Assembly: GCA_021780225.1 (NCBI GenBank)
Contig: JAJXZF010000036.1
Coordinates: 34,267-98,266 of the forward strand
From: Deltaproteobacteria bacterium
Lineage (GTDB): Bacteria > Desulfobacterota > Binatia > Binatales > Binataceae
DNA: 64,000 bases
Direction of reading: 5' to 3'
The notes under the pieces are model-generated. The model saw only the letters and a program-made list of their open reading frames with translations. It had not been told where the DNA came from and ran no database searches. A program made the position numbers and the translations under genes. Of this stretch, positions 18,931-29,051 are shown in pieces (the stretch's first letter is position 1; the number at the start of each line of letters is the position of its first letter).

Positions 18931-20637
18931 GTGGGGGCGGAGAGGGCGGATATCCGATTGGTTAGTGGAAGTAAGCTCAAAACGATTGCGGCGGCCGGTC
19001 TGACGATCGTCATTTTCTCTCTGGTGTCGTGCGCGACGATCAAGGAAATATGGGTGACGAAAGGCGTTGAACGCCTGCGCAGGCCCGATATCGCGCCGCC
19101 GCCCACCCGCATGATCATCTTCGCGCTCGACGGCGCCGGCTACGATCGGTTCATGGCGGCGGTCCGTTCCGGCGATGCGCCGAATATCGCCGGAGTGCTC
19201 GGACGGGAAGGCGGCGATGGCGTGTTTGCGCATGCCTATTCGGCTCCGAACGCGCTCAGCATGCTGCCGTCGAGCACGGTCGCCGATTGGTCGGCGATTT
19301 TCACCGGCGATCCGCCCGCCTGGGACGGCGTTACGGGCAACGAATGGTTCGAGCGGCGGCGGATGGTTTTCCACGCCCCCGTGCCGATTTCGACTCGCGA
19401 CCTCACCGATCTCAACCGCGCCATCTCGGATGATTTGGTGGGCCGGCAATTGCGGGTGCCGACGCTCTACGAGCTGCTCGGCGTCGACAGCTACGTCTCG
19501 CTGTTGTTCGTTTACCGCGGCGCCACGATTTATACGACCGTCGGCCCGCTGGCGATTTTCGATGTTTTCAGCGATTTCCTGAAGGCTAAGGTCGAAAACG
19601 AACAGCCCGAACGAACCGTCGCCGCGTCGGTGGACCTCAATTCCATTCCGAAGTTAATCGATGCAATCGAGCGCCATGGCGTACCCAATTTGCAGGTGGT
19701 CTATTTCCCCGGCGTCGACGCCTACACGCACGGCTCGCCGCATCCGCTGGAGGCGCAAACCCGCTATATCGAACGCGTCACCGATCCCCTGGTCGGGCAG
19801 GTGCTCGATGAATATCGGAAGAAAAATGCGCTTGACGGTACTTATATCGTCTTTGTTGCGGATCACGGTCATATTCCCACCATCCCCGATCATCGTCATG
19901 CGCTCGGCGTCGGACCTGATTCGCCGTTCGGACTCGTGAATGACACGGGTTTCCGGGTCCGGCCGGCGCAGGTCGATGTCGCCGCGAGCGAGGAGGATTT
20001 TCAGGCGGTCCTCGGCTATCAGGGCTTTATGGCCTACATCTACCTTGCCGATCGTTCGACCTGTCCGCAGCGCGGCGAGCGATGCGACTGGAGCCGGCCG
20101 CCCCGGATGAAAGAAGACGTGATGCCGTTATTGCGCGCGCTTTACCGGGCCAATCGCCCCGGCGGCCGCTATCCCCGTCTCGTCGGGACCATCGATCTCA
20201 TTTTTTCGCGGCCGCCCGCCATTCCGGGACACGTCGCGCCGCCATTCGAGATCTTCGACGGCCAGCGCCTGGTGCGGATTCCCGAATACCTGCGGCGGCA
20301 TCCGCGGCCCGACCTGATCGAACTGGATCGCCGCATGAGGTGGCTGGGTTTCGGCCAATACGGCGACCGCGCGGGCGATATCGTGCTGCTGGCGCGGACC
20401 GGCGGCGATGTGCCCATCCGGGATCGCTATTATTTCGCGGTCGTGCCGCATTACTCGTGGCATGGCAGCGCGAGCGCCCTGGACAGCCATATCACCTATG
20501 TACTCGCGCGTGAGGGCGGGGACGGAGACAAGTTGCGTCAAATCGTGCAGCAGACCGCCGCTCAGGACGGCGACCAAGACGGTCATATTTACGAAAAGGA
20601 CCTGACGCCGATGGTCCGCGCGATCTTCCAGCACTGA
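18931..20637 (+). CDS. Alkaline phosphatase/phosphodiesterase-superfamily lipoprotein
   Basis: Lipobox-like SLVSC, IFALDGAGYDRFM, PSSTVADWSAIFTGDPPAWDGVTGNEWF, FVADHGHIP. Confidence 0.75.
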   Translation: MGAERADIRLVSGSKLKTIAAAGLTIVIFSLVSCATIKEIWVTKGVERLRRPDIAPPPTRMIIFALDGAGYDRFMAAVRSGDAPNIAGVLGREGGDGVFAHAYSAPNALSMLPSSTVADWSAIFTGDPPAWDGVTGNEWFERRRMVFHAPVPISTRDLTDLNRAISDDLVGRQLRVPTLYELLGVDSYVSLLFVYRGATIYTTVGPLAIFDVFSDFLKAKVENEQPERTVAASVDLNSIPKLIDAIERHGVPNLQVVYFPGVDAYTHGSPHPLEAQTRYIERVTDPLVGQVLDEYRKKNALDGTYIVFVADHGHIPTIPDHRHALGVGPDSPFGLVNDTGFRVRPAQVDVAASEEDFQAVLGYQGFMAYIYLADRSTCPQRGERCDWSRPPRMKEDVMPLLRALYRANRPGGRYPRLVGTIDLIFSRPPAIPGHVAPPFEIFDGQRLVRIPEYLRRHPRPDLIELDRRMRWLGFGQYGDRAGDIVLLARTGGDVPIRDRYYFAVVPHYSWHGSASALDSHITYVLAREGGDGDKLRQIVQQTAAQDGDQDGHIYEKDLTPMVRAIFQH

Positions 20638-20735
20638 CATTTCCGCGCCCGCGCTCGGGAATCGTCCATGGCGTCGCTTGCCGAGTTGTGCTCAGGCTGG
20701 CAAGAATGGATTGATCCGCCGCCGCCCGTTTCGGG

Positions 20736-21224
20736 ATGCGCCGGATGCCCGGTAAAGCAGCTATGCCGAAAAAGCTCCGTTTTGCGATTGGCGCCGGCTT
20801 GATGGTCGCCGCTATCGCATACCTAATCGTGACCGCGGTGCGGAACACGGCCGAATATTACATGACCGTCGGCGAGGTAAAGGCGCAACAGGCCGCGCTT
20901 GACGGCCAGATGTTGCGCGTCGCCGGACGCGTCGTGCCCGGCACGATCGCGTGGAATCCCGCGACGCTTACGCTCGCTTTCGGAATCGCGCAGCCGCCCG
21001 CGCAGGACGCCGCCGCCTCCGGCTTGCGCCCCGTCGCAATCACCACCGCCGCCGCCGTCTTTCATGTGATTTGCCGGGGCCAGCCCAAGCCCGACATGTT
21101 CGCTCCCGGCCGCGACGTAATCGTCGAAGGCCGCCTCGACCGCGACGGCACGATCGAGGCGCGTCAGGTGCTGACCAGCTGCCCGTCCAAGTACGCGCCC
21201 AAGCAGCCCGGCGCGGCTCAATAG
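20736..21224 (+). CDS. ccmE: Cytochrome c maturation haem chaperone CcmE, CxxxY variant
   Basis: N-terminal TM, EYYMTVGEV, OB-fold LRVAGRVVPGTI, FHVICRGQPKPDMFAPGRDVIVEGRL, C-terminal VLTSCPSKY. Start may be 20763. Confidence 0.88.
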   Translation: MRRMPGKAAMPKKLRFAIGAGLMVAAIAYLIVTAVRNTAEYYMTVGEVKAQQAALDGQMLRVAGRVVPGTIAWNPATLTLAFGIAQPPAQDAAASGLRPVAITTAAAVFHVICRGQPKPDMFAPGRDVIVEGRLDRDGTIEARQVLTSCPSKYAPKQPGAAQ

Positions 21225-21239
21225 TCAGGGTGATTCGCG

Positions 21240-23255
<2,016 letters not shown>

Positions 23256-23257
23256 TC

Positions 23258-23761
23258 GTGGCGCGGCCGAATTCCGGCGGGCGGCTCGCGCACGCGGCGA
23301 TGCTCGTCGCTATCGCGCTTGCGCTGATCGTTCCGATCGCCGTCCGCGCCGCCGCCACGGTCAGCGCGCAGCAGATCGAGGAAAGTTTGACCTGCCAGTG
23401 CGGATGCGGGCTGACGGTCGCGAACTGCAATCATCCGAATTGCGAATTCTCCGTGCCGGCGCGCGAGCAAATCGAAGCGATGCTCCATCGCGGCATGACC
23501 GGCCCGCAAGTAATCGCGTTTTTCCGCCACAAGTACGGCGAAAAAATTCTTTCCGCTCCAACCACCACCGGCTTCAACCTGCTCGCGTGGGTGATGCCGT
23601 TCGCGGCGCTCCTCGGCGGCGGAATTTTCGTCGCTCTCGCGATCGGCCGCTGGCGCGCCCATCCGGAGAACCCCGCGCCCGCGCTCGATTCCGCCGCGCG
23701 CGGCGGCGCCGATGACGAGATGCGGCGGCGGCTCGAACGCGACCTGCGCGAGGGTTTTTGA
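23258..23761 (+). CDS. ccmH: CcmH-family cytochrome c biogenesis protein (Cys-rich variant)
   Basis: SLTCQCGCGLTVANCNHPNCEF, MTGPQVIAFFRHKYGEKIL, C-terminal TM. Confidence 0.85.
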   Translation: MARPNSGGRLAHAAMLVAIALALIVPIAVRAAATVSAQQIEESLTCQCGCGLTVANCNHPNCEFSVPAREQIEAMLHRGMTGPQVIAFFRHKYGEKILSAPTTTGFNLLAWVMPFAALLGGGIFVALAIGRWRAHPENPAPALDSAARGGADDEMRRRLERDLREGF

Positions 23762-23764
23762 CCG

Positions 23765-24256
23765 GTGGCGCTCGACACCGCGATCTATCTCGCCGCGATT
23801 TTGATCGTCGCCGCGGTCGCCCTCTTCGTCGCCGCGCCGCTGGTTGAGGGCGTGCGCCCCCGCCGCCGCGCCGGCGCTCCCGAACGCGAGCGGCTGGAGC
23901 ATCAGCGCGCCCTCGCCGTGCAGGGACTGCGCGAACTCGAATTCGACCATGAGATGGGCAAGCTCGATGAGGGCGACTACGCCGCCTTGAAACGCGCGCT
24001 CGAAGAACGCGCGCTGGCCGCGATGGCCGCGCTCGATCGGCTGCGCGCATCGCCGGCCGGCGACGGCGTCGCCCAAAGCGCGCCCGCGCTCGATCCCGGC
24101 GTCGCCCGCCACGGCGCGGTGGGCGTGGCCGATGCGCCGCCAACCTATCCGCATTTCTGTCCGCAATGCGGCGGCCATCTCGACATCGCCGCCGGCCGCT
24201 GTCCCGCGTGCGGCGCCGCGGCGAATGCCGCCGCCAGGCGCGCGGCGGAATCCTGA
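23765..24256 (+). CDS. CcmI-N-terminus-like membrane protein with C-terminal zinc ribbon
   Basis: N-terminal TM, LRELEFDHEMGKLDEGDYAALKR, FCPQCGGHLDIAAGRCPACGA. Confidence 0.75.
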   Translation: MALDTAIYLAAILIVAAVALFVAAPLVEGVRPRRRAGAPERERLEHQRALAVQGLRELEFDHEMGKLDEGDYAALKRALEERALAAMAALDRLRASPAGDGVAQSAPALDPGVARHGAVGVADAPPTYPHFCPQCGGHLDIAAGRCPACGAAANAAARRAAES

Positions 24257-24969
24257 TGGATGCGCCGGCGATCGAGGCGCGCGGGCTGTCGAAGAGCTTC
24301 GGCGCGGCTCCCGTCCTGCGCGGTATCGATCTGGCGATCGCGCCCGGCCGCGCGCTGATGATTATCGGGCGCAACGGCGCCGGCAAATCCACCCTGCTGC
24401 GCCTGCTCGCCGGACTCGGCGCTCCGGATGACGGCGAAGCCCGGCTCTTCGGCGCGCCCAGCCGCAAGCTCGAGGCCGCCGATCGCCGCCGGTTCGGGAT
24501 GCTGACGCATCAGAGTTACCTCTATCCGAACCTGACCGCGCGCGAGAATCTCGAATTCTATTGCGCGCTCTACCGCGTCGCCGATCCGGCCGCCGAAAGC
24601 GGACGCTGGCTCGAACGCGTCGGCCTCGCCCGGTTCGCCGCCGAGCGGGTGCGCGCCTTTTCGCGCGGGATGGAACAGCGGCTGGCGCTCGCCCGCGCGT
24701 TGATCCATCGCCCGGACGCGCTGCTGATGGACGAGCCGTTCGCCGCGCTCGATCCCGACGGCGCCGAACTCGCCGCAACCCTGATTCGCGAGGCGCTCGC
24801 GCGCGGCTGCGCCGTCGCGCTCACCGCCCATCGCGCGTTCGCGCTCGATTCGGCCCGCTGCACAGCGCGCGAGCTCGTGCGCGGCCGGCTGCTCGGCGCG
24901 CCGATCGATACCAGCGTGGCCGATCGCGCCGAATCTTCCCCAACGCATCCCGGCGCCGGAGCGCGCTGA
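24256..24969 (+). CDS. ccmA: Haem exporter ATPase CcmA
   Basis: GRNGAGKSTLLRLLAGL Walker A, FSRGMEQRLALARALIHRPDALLMDEPFAALD. Confidence 0.9.
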   Translation: MDAPAIEARGLSKSFGAAPVLRGIDLAIAPGRALMIIGRNGAGKSTLLRLLAGLGAPDDGEARLFGAPSRKLEAADRRRFGMLTHQSYLYPNLTARENLEFYCALYRVADPAAESGRWLERVGLARFAAERVRAFSRGMEQRLALARALIHRPDALLMDEPFAALDPDGAELAATLIREALARGCAVALTAHRAFALDSARCTARELVRGRLLGAPIDTSVADRAESSPTHPGAGAR

Positions 24970-24976
24970 TCCGCCG

Positions 24977-25651
24977 ATGGCCGGTTTCGTCGCCGTATTG
25001 CGCAAAGACCTCACGCTCGAACTGCGCGGCGGCGAGAGCACGCTCGCGCTGGTCGCGCTTTCGATCCTGATCCTGGTCGTGATGGTCTTCGCGCTGGATC
25101 CGGCCGGCGGCGCCGCCGACGCGCCGATTGCCGCGGGCGCGCTGTGGGTCGCGATGATCTTCGCCGGGATGGCGGGCGCGGCGCGCACCGTGCTCGCGGA
25201 GCGCGACAACGGCTGTCTCCGCGCGCTCTACCTGAGTCCGCTCGATCGCGGCGCGCTGTTTCTCGCCAAACTCGCCGCCGCGTCGATCTTCATGATCGTC
25301 GCCGAGGCGGCGGTGGTCCTGATGCTGGTGCTGTTTTTCAACCTGGATTTCGATTTGCGGCTCGCCCGGATGCTGCCGGCGCTCGCGCTGGGCCTGGTCG
25401 GTTTCGCCGCGCTGGCGACGCTGCTCGCGGCGATCTCCGGCCGCGTCCATGCGGGAGACCTGCTGATGCCGCTGCTCGCCGTGCCGATGTACGTGCCGGC
25501 GTTGATCGCCGGGGTCAAAGCCAGCGCGGCCGCGCTTGGCGGCGCGCAGTGGAGCGCGATGGGCCAGTGGCTGCGTATAATGATCGCGTTCGACGTGCTC
25601 TTCGTCGCCGCCGGCTTTATCCTGTTCGAACATCTGCTGGGTGAGGATTAA
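24977..25651 (+). CDS. ccmB: Haem exporter permease CcmB
   Basis: LRKDLTLELRGGESTLALVALSILILVVMVFAL, MAGAARTVLAERDNGCLRALYLSPLDRGALFLAKL. Confidence 0.9.
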   Translation: MAGFVAVLRKDLTLELRGGESTLALVALSILILVVMVFALDPAGGAADAPIAAGALWVAMIFAGMAGAARTVLAERDNGCLRALYLSPLDRGALFLAKLAAASIFMIVAEAAVVLMLVLFFNLDFDLRLARMLPALALGLVGFAALATLLAAISGRVHAGDLLMPLLAVPMYVPALIAGVKASAAALGGAQWSAMGQWLRIMIAFDVLFVAAGFILFEHLLGED

Positions 25652-25660
25652 TCGCCGCCG

Positions 25661-26368
25661 ATGGCTAACACGTTCATGCGCACGCTCGCCGCGCTCACCG
25701 GCCTGCTGATGTTCGCCGCGATCTACATGACCTTCGCCTTCGTGCCGACCGAAGCGGAGCAGGGAATCGTGCAGCGCATCTTCTATTTTCACGTGCCCTG
25801 CGCGTGGGTCGCCTTCGCCGCGTTCGGCATCGTCGCGATCTCTGGAATCTTCTACCTTTGGCTGGGCGGTCAGATTTGGGACGACCTCGGCTATGCGTGC
25901 GCCGAAATCGGGATGGTCTTCTGCACGCTGGTGCTGATCACCGGCTCGATCTGGGCGCGGCCGATCTGGGGCGTCTGGTGGACCTGGGATTCGCGCCTGA
26001 CCACGACGCTGATCCTGTGGCTGCTGTACGGCGGCTACATAATGCTGCGCGCGATGGCCGGCGATTCGCCGCAGGTCGCGCGGTTCGCCGCCGTGATCGG
26101 AATCGTCGCGGCGGCCGACGTGCCGGTAATCGTCGTCTCGGTCCGGCTCTGGCGGACGATTCATCCCGCGGTGCTGATCACCAAACAGGGCGAGCACGGC
26201 CTGACCGATCCGCGGATGGTCGCGACGCTGCTGGTCGCGCTCGCCGCCTTCACTGCGCTCTTCGCGTGGCTGTTGCTGATTCGTTTCGCGAGCCTGCGCA
26301 CGCGCTCGCGGCTCGCCGCGCTCGAGCGCGAACTCAATCTGGCCGAGGCGGCGGCGGGAGATCTCTGA
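25661..26368 (+). CDS. ccmC: Haem exporter protein CcmC
   Basis: IFYFHVPCAWVAF, WARPIWGVWWTWDSRLTTTLILWLLYGGY. Confidence 0.92.
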   Translation: MANTFMRTLAALTGLLMFAAIYMTFAFVPTEAEQGIVQRIFYFHVPCAWVAFAAFGIVAISGIFYLWLGGQIWDDLGYACAEIGMVFCTLVLITGSIWARPIWGVWWTWDSRLTTTLILWLLYGGYIMLRAMAGDSPQVARFAAVIGIVAAADVPVIVVSVRLWRTIHPAVLITKQGEHGLTDPRMVATLLVALAAFTALFAWLLLIRFASLRTRSRLAALERELNLAEAAAGDL

Positions 26369-26538
26369 TGGAAAATCTTGGCTATCTCGGCGCGGCCTAC
26401 GCGATTATTTTCGGCGTCATTTTTCTTTATGTGATTTTCATCCAGCGCCGGCAGGCGCAACTCGACGAGCGGATGCGCGCGCTGGAGGCGCGGCTGGCCG
26501 AAGTCCGCGACGGTTTGAAGCATCGCTCCGCCGGCTGA
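26368..26538 (+). CDS. ccmD: CcmD-like small membrane protein
   Basis: MENLGYLGAAYAIIFGVIFLYVIFIQRRQAQLDERMRALEARLAEV; single TM, overlaps ccmC stop. Confidence 0.8.
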   Translation: MENLGYLGAAYAIIFGVIFLYVIFIQRRQAQLDERMRALEARLAEVRDGLKHRSAG

Positions 26539-26554
26539 CATTCGCGCGGCGTCA

Positions 26555-26582
26555 CGGCGCTTGCAATAAAGCGCAAGCGCCG
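26555..26582 (+). terminator. Hairpin after the ccm operon
   Basis: CGGCGCTTGC-AATAAAGC-GCAAGCGCCG, perfect 10-bp stem, 17 nt after the ccmD stop. Confidence 0.5.
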
Positions 26583-26629
26583 CACCGCCGGCTGATATTT
26601 CCGCTTCGCTTGTATGAGGTCGGTTCGCA

Positions 26630-26800
26630 TCACGATTGGTGAGCAGGCAATGAATGAAGCTCCGGAAGAGCGTCGTCGCCGCGCCGCGACTGAGGCTTTG
26701 TCCTCGTCAATGAGATTGGCGCCCTCGACCGGCATTCGTGGGCTCGTACGGTATCCCGAGGCACCCGATGTCCTCATATGCACAAGCTTGAGCGGGAAGG
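26630..26800 (+). ncRNA. Candidate IS110 bridge RNA
   Basis: Stem-loop 26659-26671; target loop stem GTCG..GCGCC (26675-26685) / GGCGC..CGAC (26718-26729) holding CAATGAGAT (26708-26716); donor loop closed by GCTC (26742-26745) / GAGC (26790-26793) holding ACGGTAT (26748-26754) and CCTCATA (26772-26778). Exact ends unknown. Confidence 0.65.
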
Positions 26801-26847
26801 TCGGCTCCGAGGTCCGGAAAGATTCGATCACGAGAGGAGGATGAAGC

Positions 26848-28068
26848 GTGAGACGGTTTGCGGGAATTGACGTGGGCGCCGAAGCCCACATGGTTGCGGT
26901 CGTGGACGAAAGCGGCGCATTGCTGCGCAAATCCACGGCCTTCGGCGAAGACGCCGCCGGTTATCGTCGGCTTCGGGAATTGCTGGGAGACCCGGGCGAT
27001 GTTCTGGTCGCGATGGAGGCGACCGGGGTGTACTGGCGGAATCTGTTCGCCTTCCTGGTGGCCGAGGGTTTCAGCGTTGCCCTGGTCAACCCGCTGCGCA
27101 CCAACCGCTTTGCGGAAGAAGAACTTGCGCGTACCAAGACCGATGCGATCGATGCCTTGGGTATTGCCAGATTTGCGGCACAGAAGCGGCCGGCACGCAC
27201 CGAGCTGCCCGACGACGCGACTCAAGATCTGCGCGAGATGGTTCGCCTGCGTATGCGAATTCTCCTTCATCGCGGCGACTGCGTCAGGCGCTTGCATCGC
27301 GCCTTGCGACTGACGTTCCCGGAATTCACGAACCATGTGCGCACTCTGGAGAGCGAACTGGCCACGGTGCTTTTGTCTCGCTATCCAACCGCCCGCGCTT
27401 TTGGAGCCGCCCGCACCAAAGCTGTCGCACGCGTGTGTTTCGACGGCCATCGCCATGTCGGCGAGCGGCTGGCCGCGGCTTTGATTAGCGCCGCTAAAGA
27501 TTCAGTCGGCCGCCATTACTCCGGCCCATACCGACGGGAGATCAAGTACCTGTGCGAGGACATTGCGCTGGCGCGTGAGCGCCTGAGAAACCTCGAGCGC
27601 GATATCGAGAGCATGCTCGACCAGCATGAGGTCGCAAAGTTGCTGACCACCATCGCTGGGATCGGGCGTCAGACGGCGGCGCGCCTGGTGGCCGAGCTCG
27701 GCGATCCGGCTCGTTTCCGCAGCTCTGCAGCCTTGGCCAGCTACGTTGGCGTGATCCCGAGGGTGCGCCAGTCCGGAAAGCGAAAATTCTCCGGCGGACC
27801 GAGAGTTCCGTTGGGCCATGTCCTGCTCCGCCGCGCGCTCTGGATGCCGACCCTGACTGCGGTTCGGATAAACCCTTGGCTGCGTGCTCACTATCAACGT
27901 CTGCTGAGCGCCGGCAAGGCGCCAAAGCGCGCGTTAGTCGCCGCCATGCGTAAGCTGCTCACCGCCATATACAGCGTCGCGAAAAATCGGCGACCTTTCG
28001 TTCTCCAGCTGCCTGGTCCGACTATTTCTCCGCCGCTCGGCGGCGCTGCGGTAAACGATCTGAGTTAA
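26848..28068 (+). CDS. IS110-family transposase (RuvC-like DEDD N-domain, Transposase_20 C-domain)
   Basis: FAGIDVGAEAHMVAVVDE, VAMEATGVYWRNL, ARTKTDAIDALGIARFA, LLTTIAGIGRQTAARLVAELGDPARFRSSAALASYVGVIPRVRQSGKRKFSGG. Confidence 0.95.
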   Translation: MRRFAGIDVGAEAHMVAVVDESGALLRKSTAFGEDAAGYRRLRELLGDPGDVLVAMEATGVYWRNLFAFLVAEGFSVALVNPLRTNRFAEEELARTKTDAIDALGIARFAAQKRPARTELPDDATQDLREMVRLRMRILLHRGDCVRRLHRALRLTFPEFTNHVRTLESELATVLLSRYPTARAFGAARTKAVARVCFDGHRHVGERLAAALISAAKDSVGRHYSGPYRREIKYLCEDIALARERLRNLERDIESMLDQHEVAKLLTTIAGIGRQTAARLVAELGDPARFRSSAALASYVGVIPRVRQSGKRKFSGGPRVPLGHVLLRRALWMPTLTAVRINPWLRAHYQRLLSAGKAPKRALVAAMRKLLTAIYSVAKNRRPFVLQLPGPTISPPLGGAAVNDLS

Positions 28069-28118
28069 CAGAAGAGATGGCTCCGAGAGTTGACCAGGCG
28101 TCACGGTATCTCATTGCT

Positions 28119-28150
28119 GTCATTCTGAGGCGCAGCCGAAGAATCCCGAT
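28119..28150. repeat. REP-like intergenic repeat, family B copy 2
   Basis: TGTCATTCTGAGGCGCAGCCGAAGAATCCCGAT, about 10 bp outside the right IS110 core. Confidence 0.6.
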
Positions 28151-28244
28151 TCTTTCGCGGCGCGGGCGCGTTCCCGATTCGCCGCCATGCAGGAAACTTG
28201 TTGACGAGACCCGACCGCGGCCGGAACCATATGGGCGCGGACGT

Positions 28245-28982
28245 ATGAAACGTTATCGAAGCTCGGGAGCGTTCGGCGCGATCGTCTTTTTGTTCATCGT
28301 CGCCGCGCTGTGGGGAGTCGGCGAACCGGCGCTCGCGCTTGCGCTTTTCGCGCTCGGCGCGATCGTCTTCCTGCAACGCCAGGCGCGCCTGCGCCGCGCG
28401 CGCGACGCCGGCCGCGCCGACGCGATGATCGCCGCGGCGCGCGCGTTTGTCGCCAAAATCGACGCCGACCGCTGTCTGCCGTCGCTGCCGCCGCTCAATC
28501 TTAATCTCGGCGCGGACGAATTTGTCGTGATGCGCGAGGCGCGCTGTCGTGTCTTCGGCTTGCGCGAACCGTGCGGCGCGCCGCCCGACTCGCCCTATCT
28601 GCGATTCGCGGGATTTTCGATTTACGACGACCTCCGGCGATCGTCGCGCGGCGTTCCGCGCCACGTTTCCGCGGCCGGTTCGCTCTGTCTCACCAACCGC
28701 CGTCTGGTCTTCGTCGGCGAACGAGCCAATCTGGAGATCGCGCTGGCCGAAATGCTGGCGATCGAACCCGCGCTCGACTCGTTTCGCGTCGCCGTGGCGG
28801 GAGCGGATAATTCGCGCCGCTTCACGGCGGAAAATCCCTTGCTGTGGGGCCTGATGATCCGCTGGCTGAGCGCGACGCCCGTCGCTGAGCCGGGGCTTCC
28901 CGCCGGCGCCGCGTTGCGGCTGGTCGCGGACGCCGCCGGAATCCGCCGCAACGTCGCGATTTCGCTGACGCTCCCCGAATAG
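28245..28982 (+). CDS. Hypothetical membrane-anchored protein, possible GRAM/PH-like fold
   Basis: Two N-terminal TM segments; AAGSLCLTNRRLVFVGERANLEIALAEMLAIEP resembles a PH/GRAM core. Confidence 0.55.
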   Translation: MKRYRSSGAFGAIVFLFIVAALWGVGEPALALALFALGAIVFLQRQARLRRARDAGRADAMIAAARAFVAKIDADRCLPSLPPLNLNLGADEFVVMREARCRVFGLREPCGAPPDSPYLRFAGFSIYDDLRRSSRGVPRHVSAAGSLCLTNRRLVFVGERANLEIALAEMLAIEPALDSFRVAVAGADNSRRFTAENPLLWGLMIRWLSATPVAEPGLPAGAALRLVADAAGIRRNVAISLTLPE

Positions 28983-29051
28983 TTCGCCGGCGGCGGTTGC
29001 GATACGCGCGCGCGATGCGCATCTTTGAATGCGGAGACTTTTCGCTTATCG

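Larger units (their letters stand above)
26614..28109 (+). mobile_element. IS110-family insertion sequence with AT core dinucleotides
   Basis: IS110 transposase plus end assignment from bridge-RNA guide matches: left junction TTGT-AT-GAGG (core 26614-26615), right junction ACGGT-AT-CTCATTG (core 28108-28109). Confidence 0.75.

Noticed and set aside
26548-28106. GGCGTCACGG 10-mer on both sides of the IS110 (26548-26557 and 28097-28106) as a target-site duplication
   Set aside because: Guide-derived boundaries put the right copy inside the element and the left copy 56 bp outside it, and IS110 elements do not make long target duplications. Noted as a possible coincidence.
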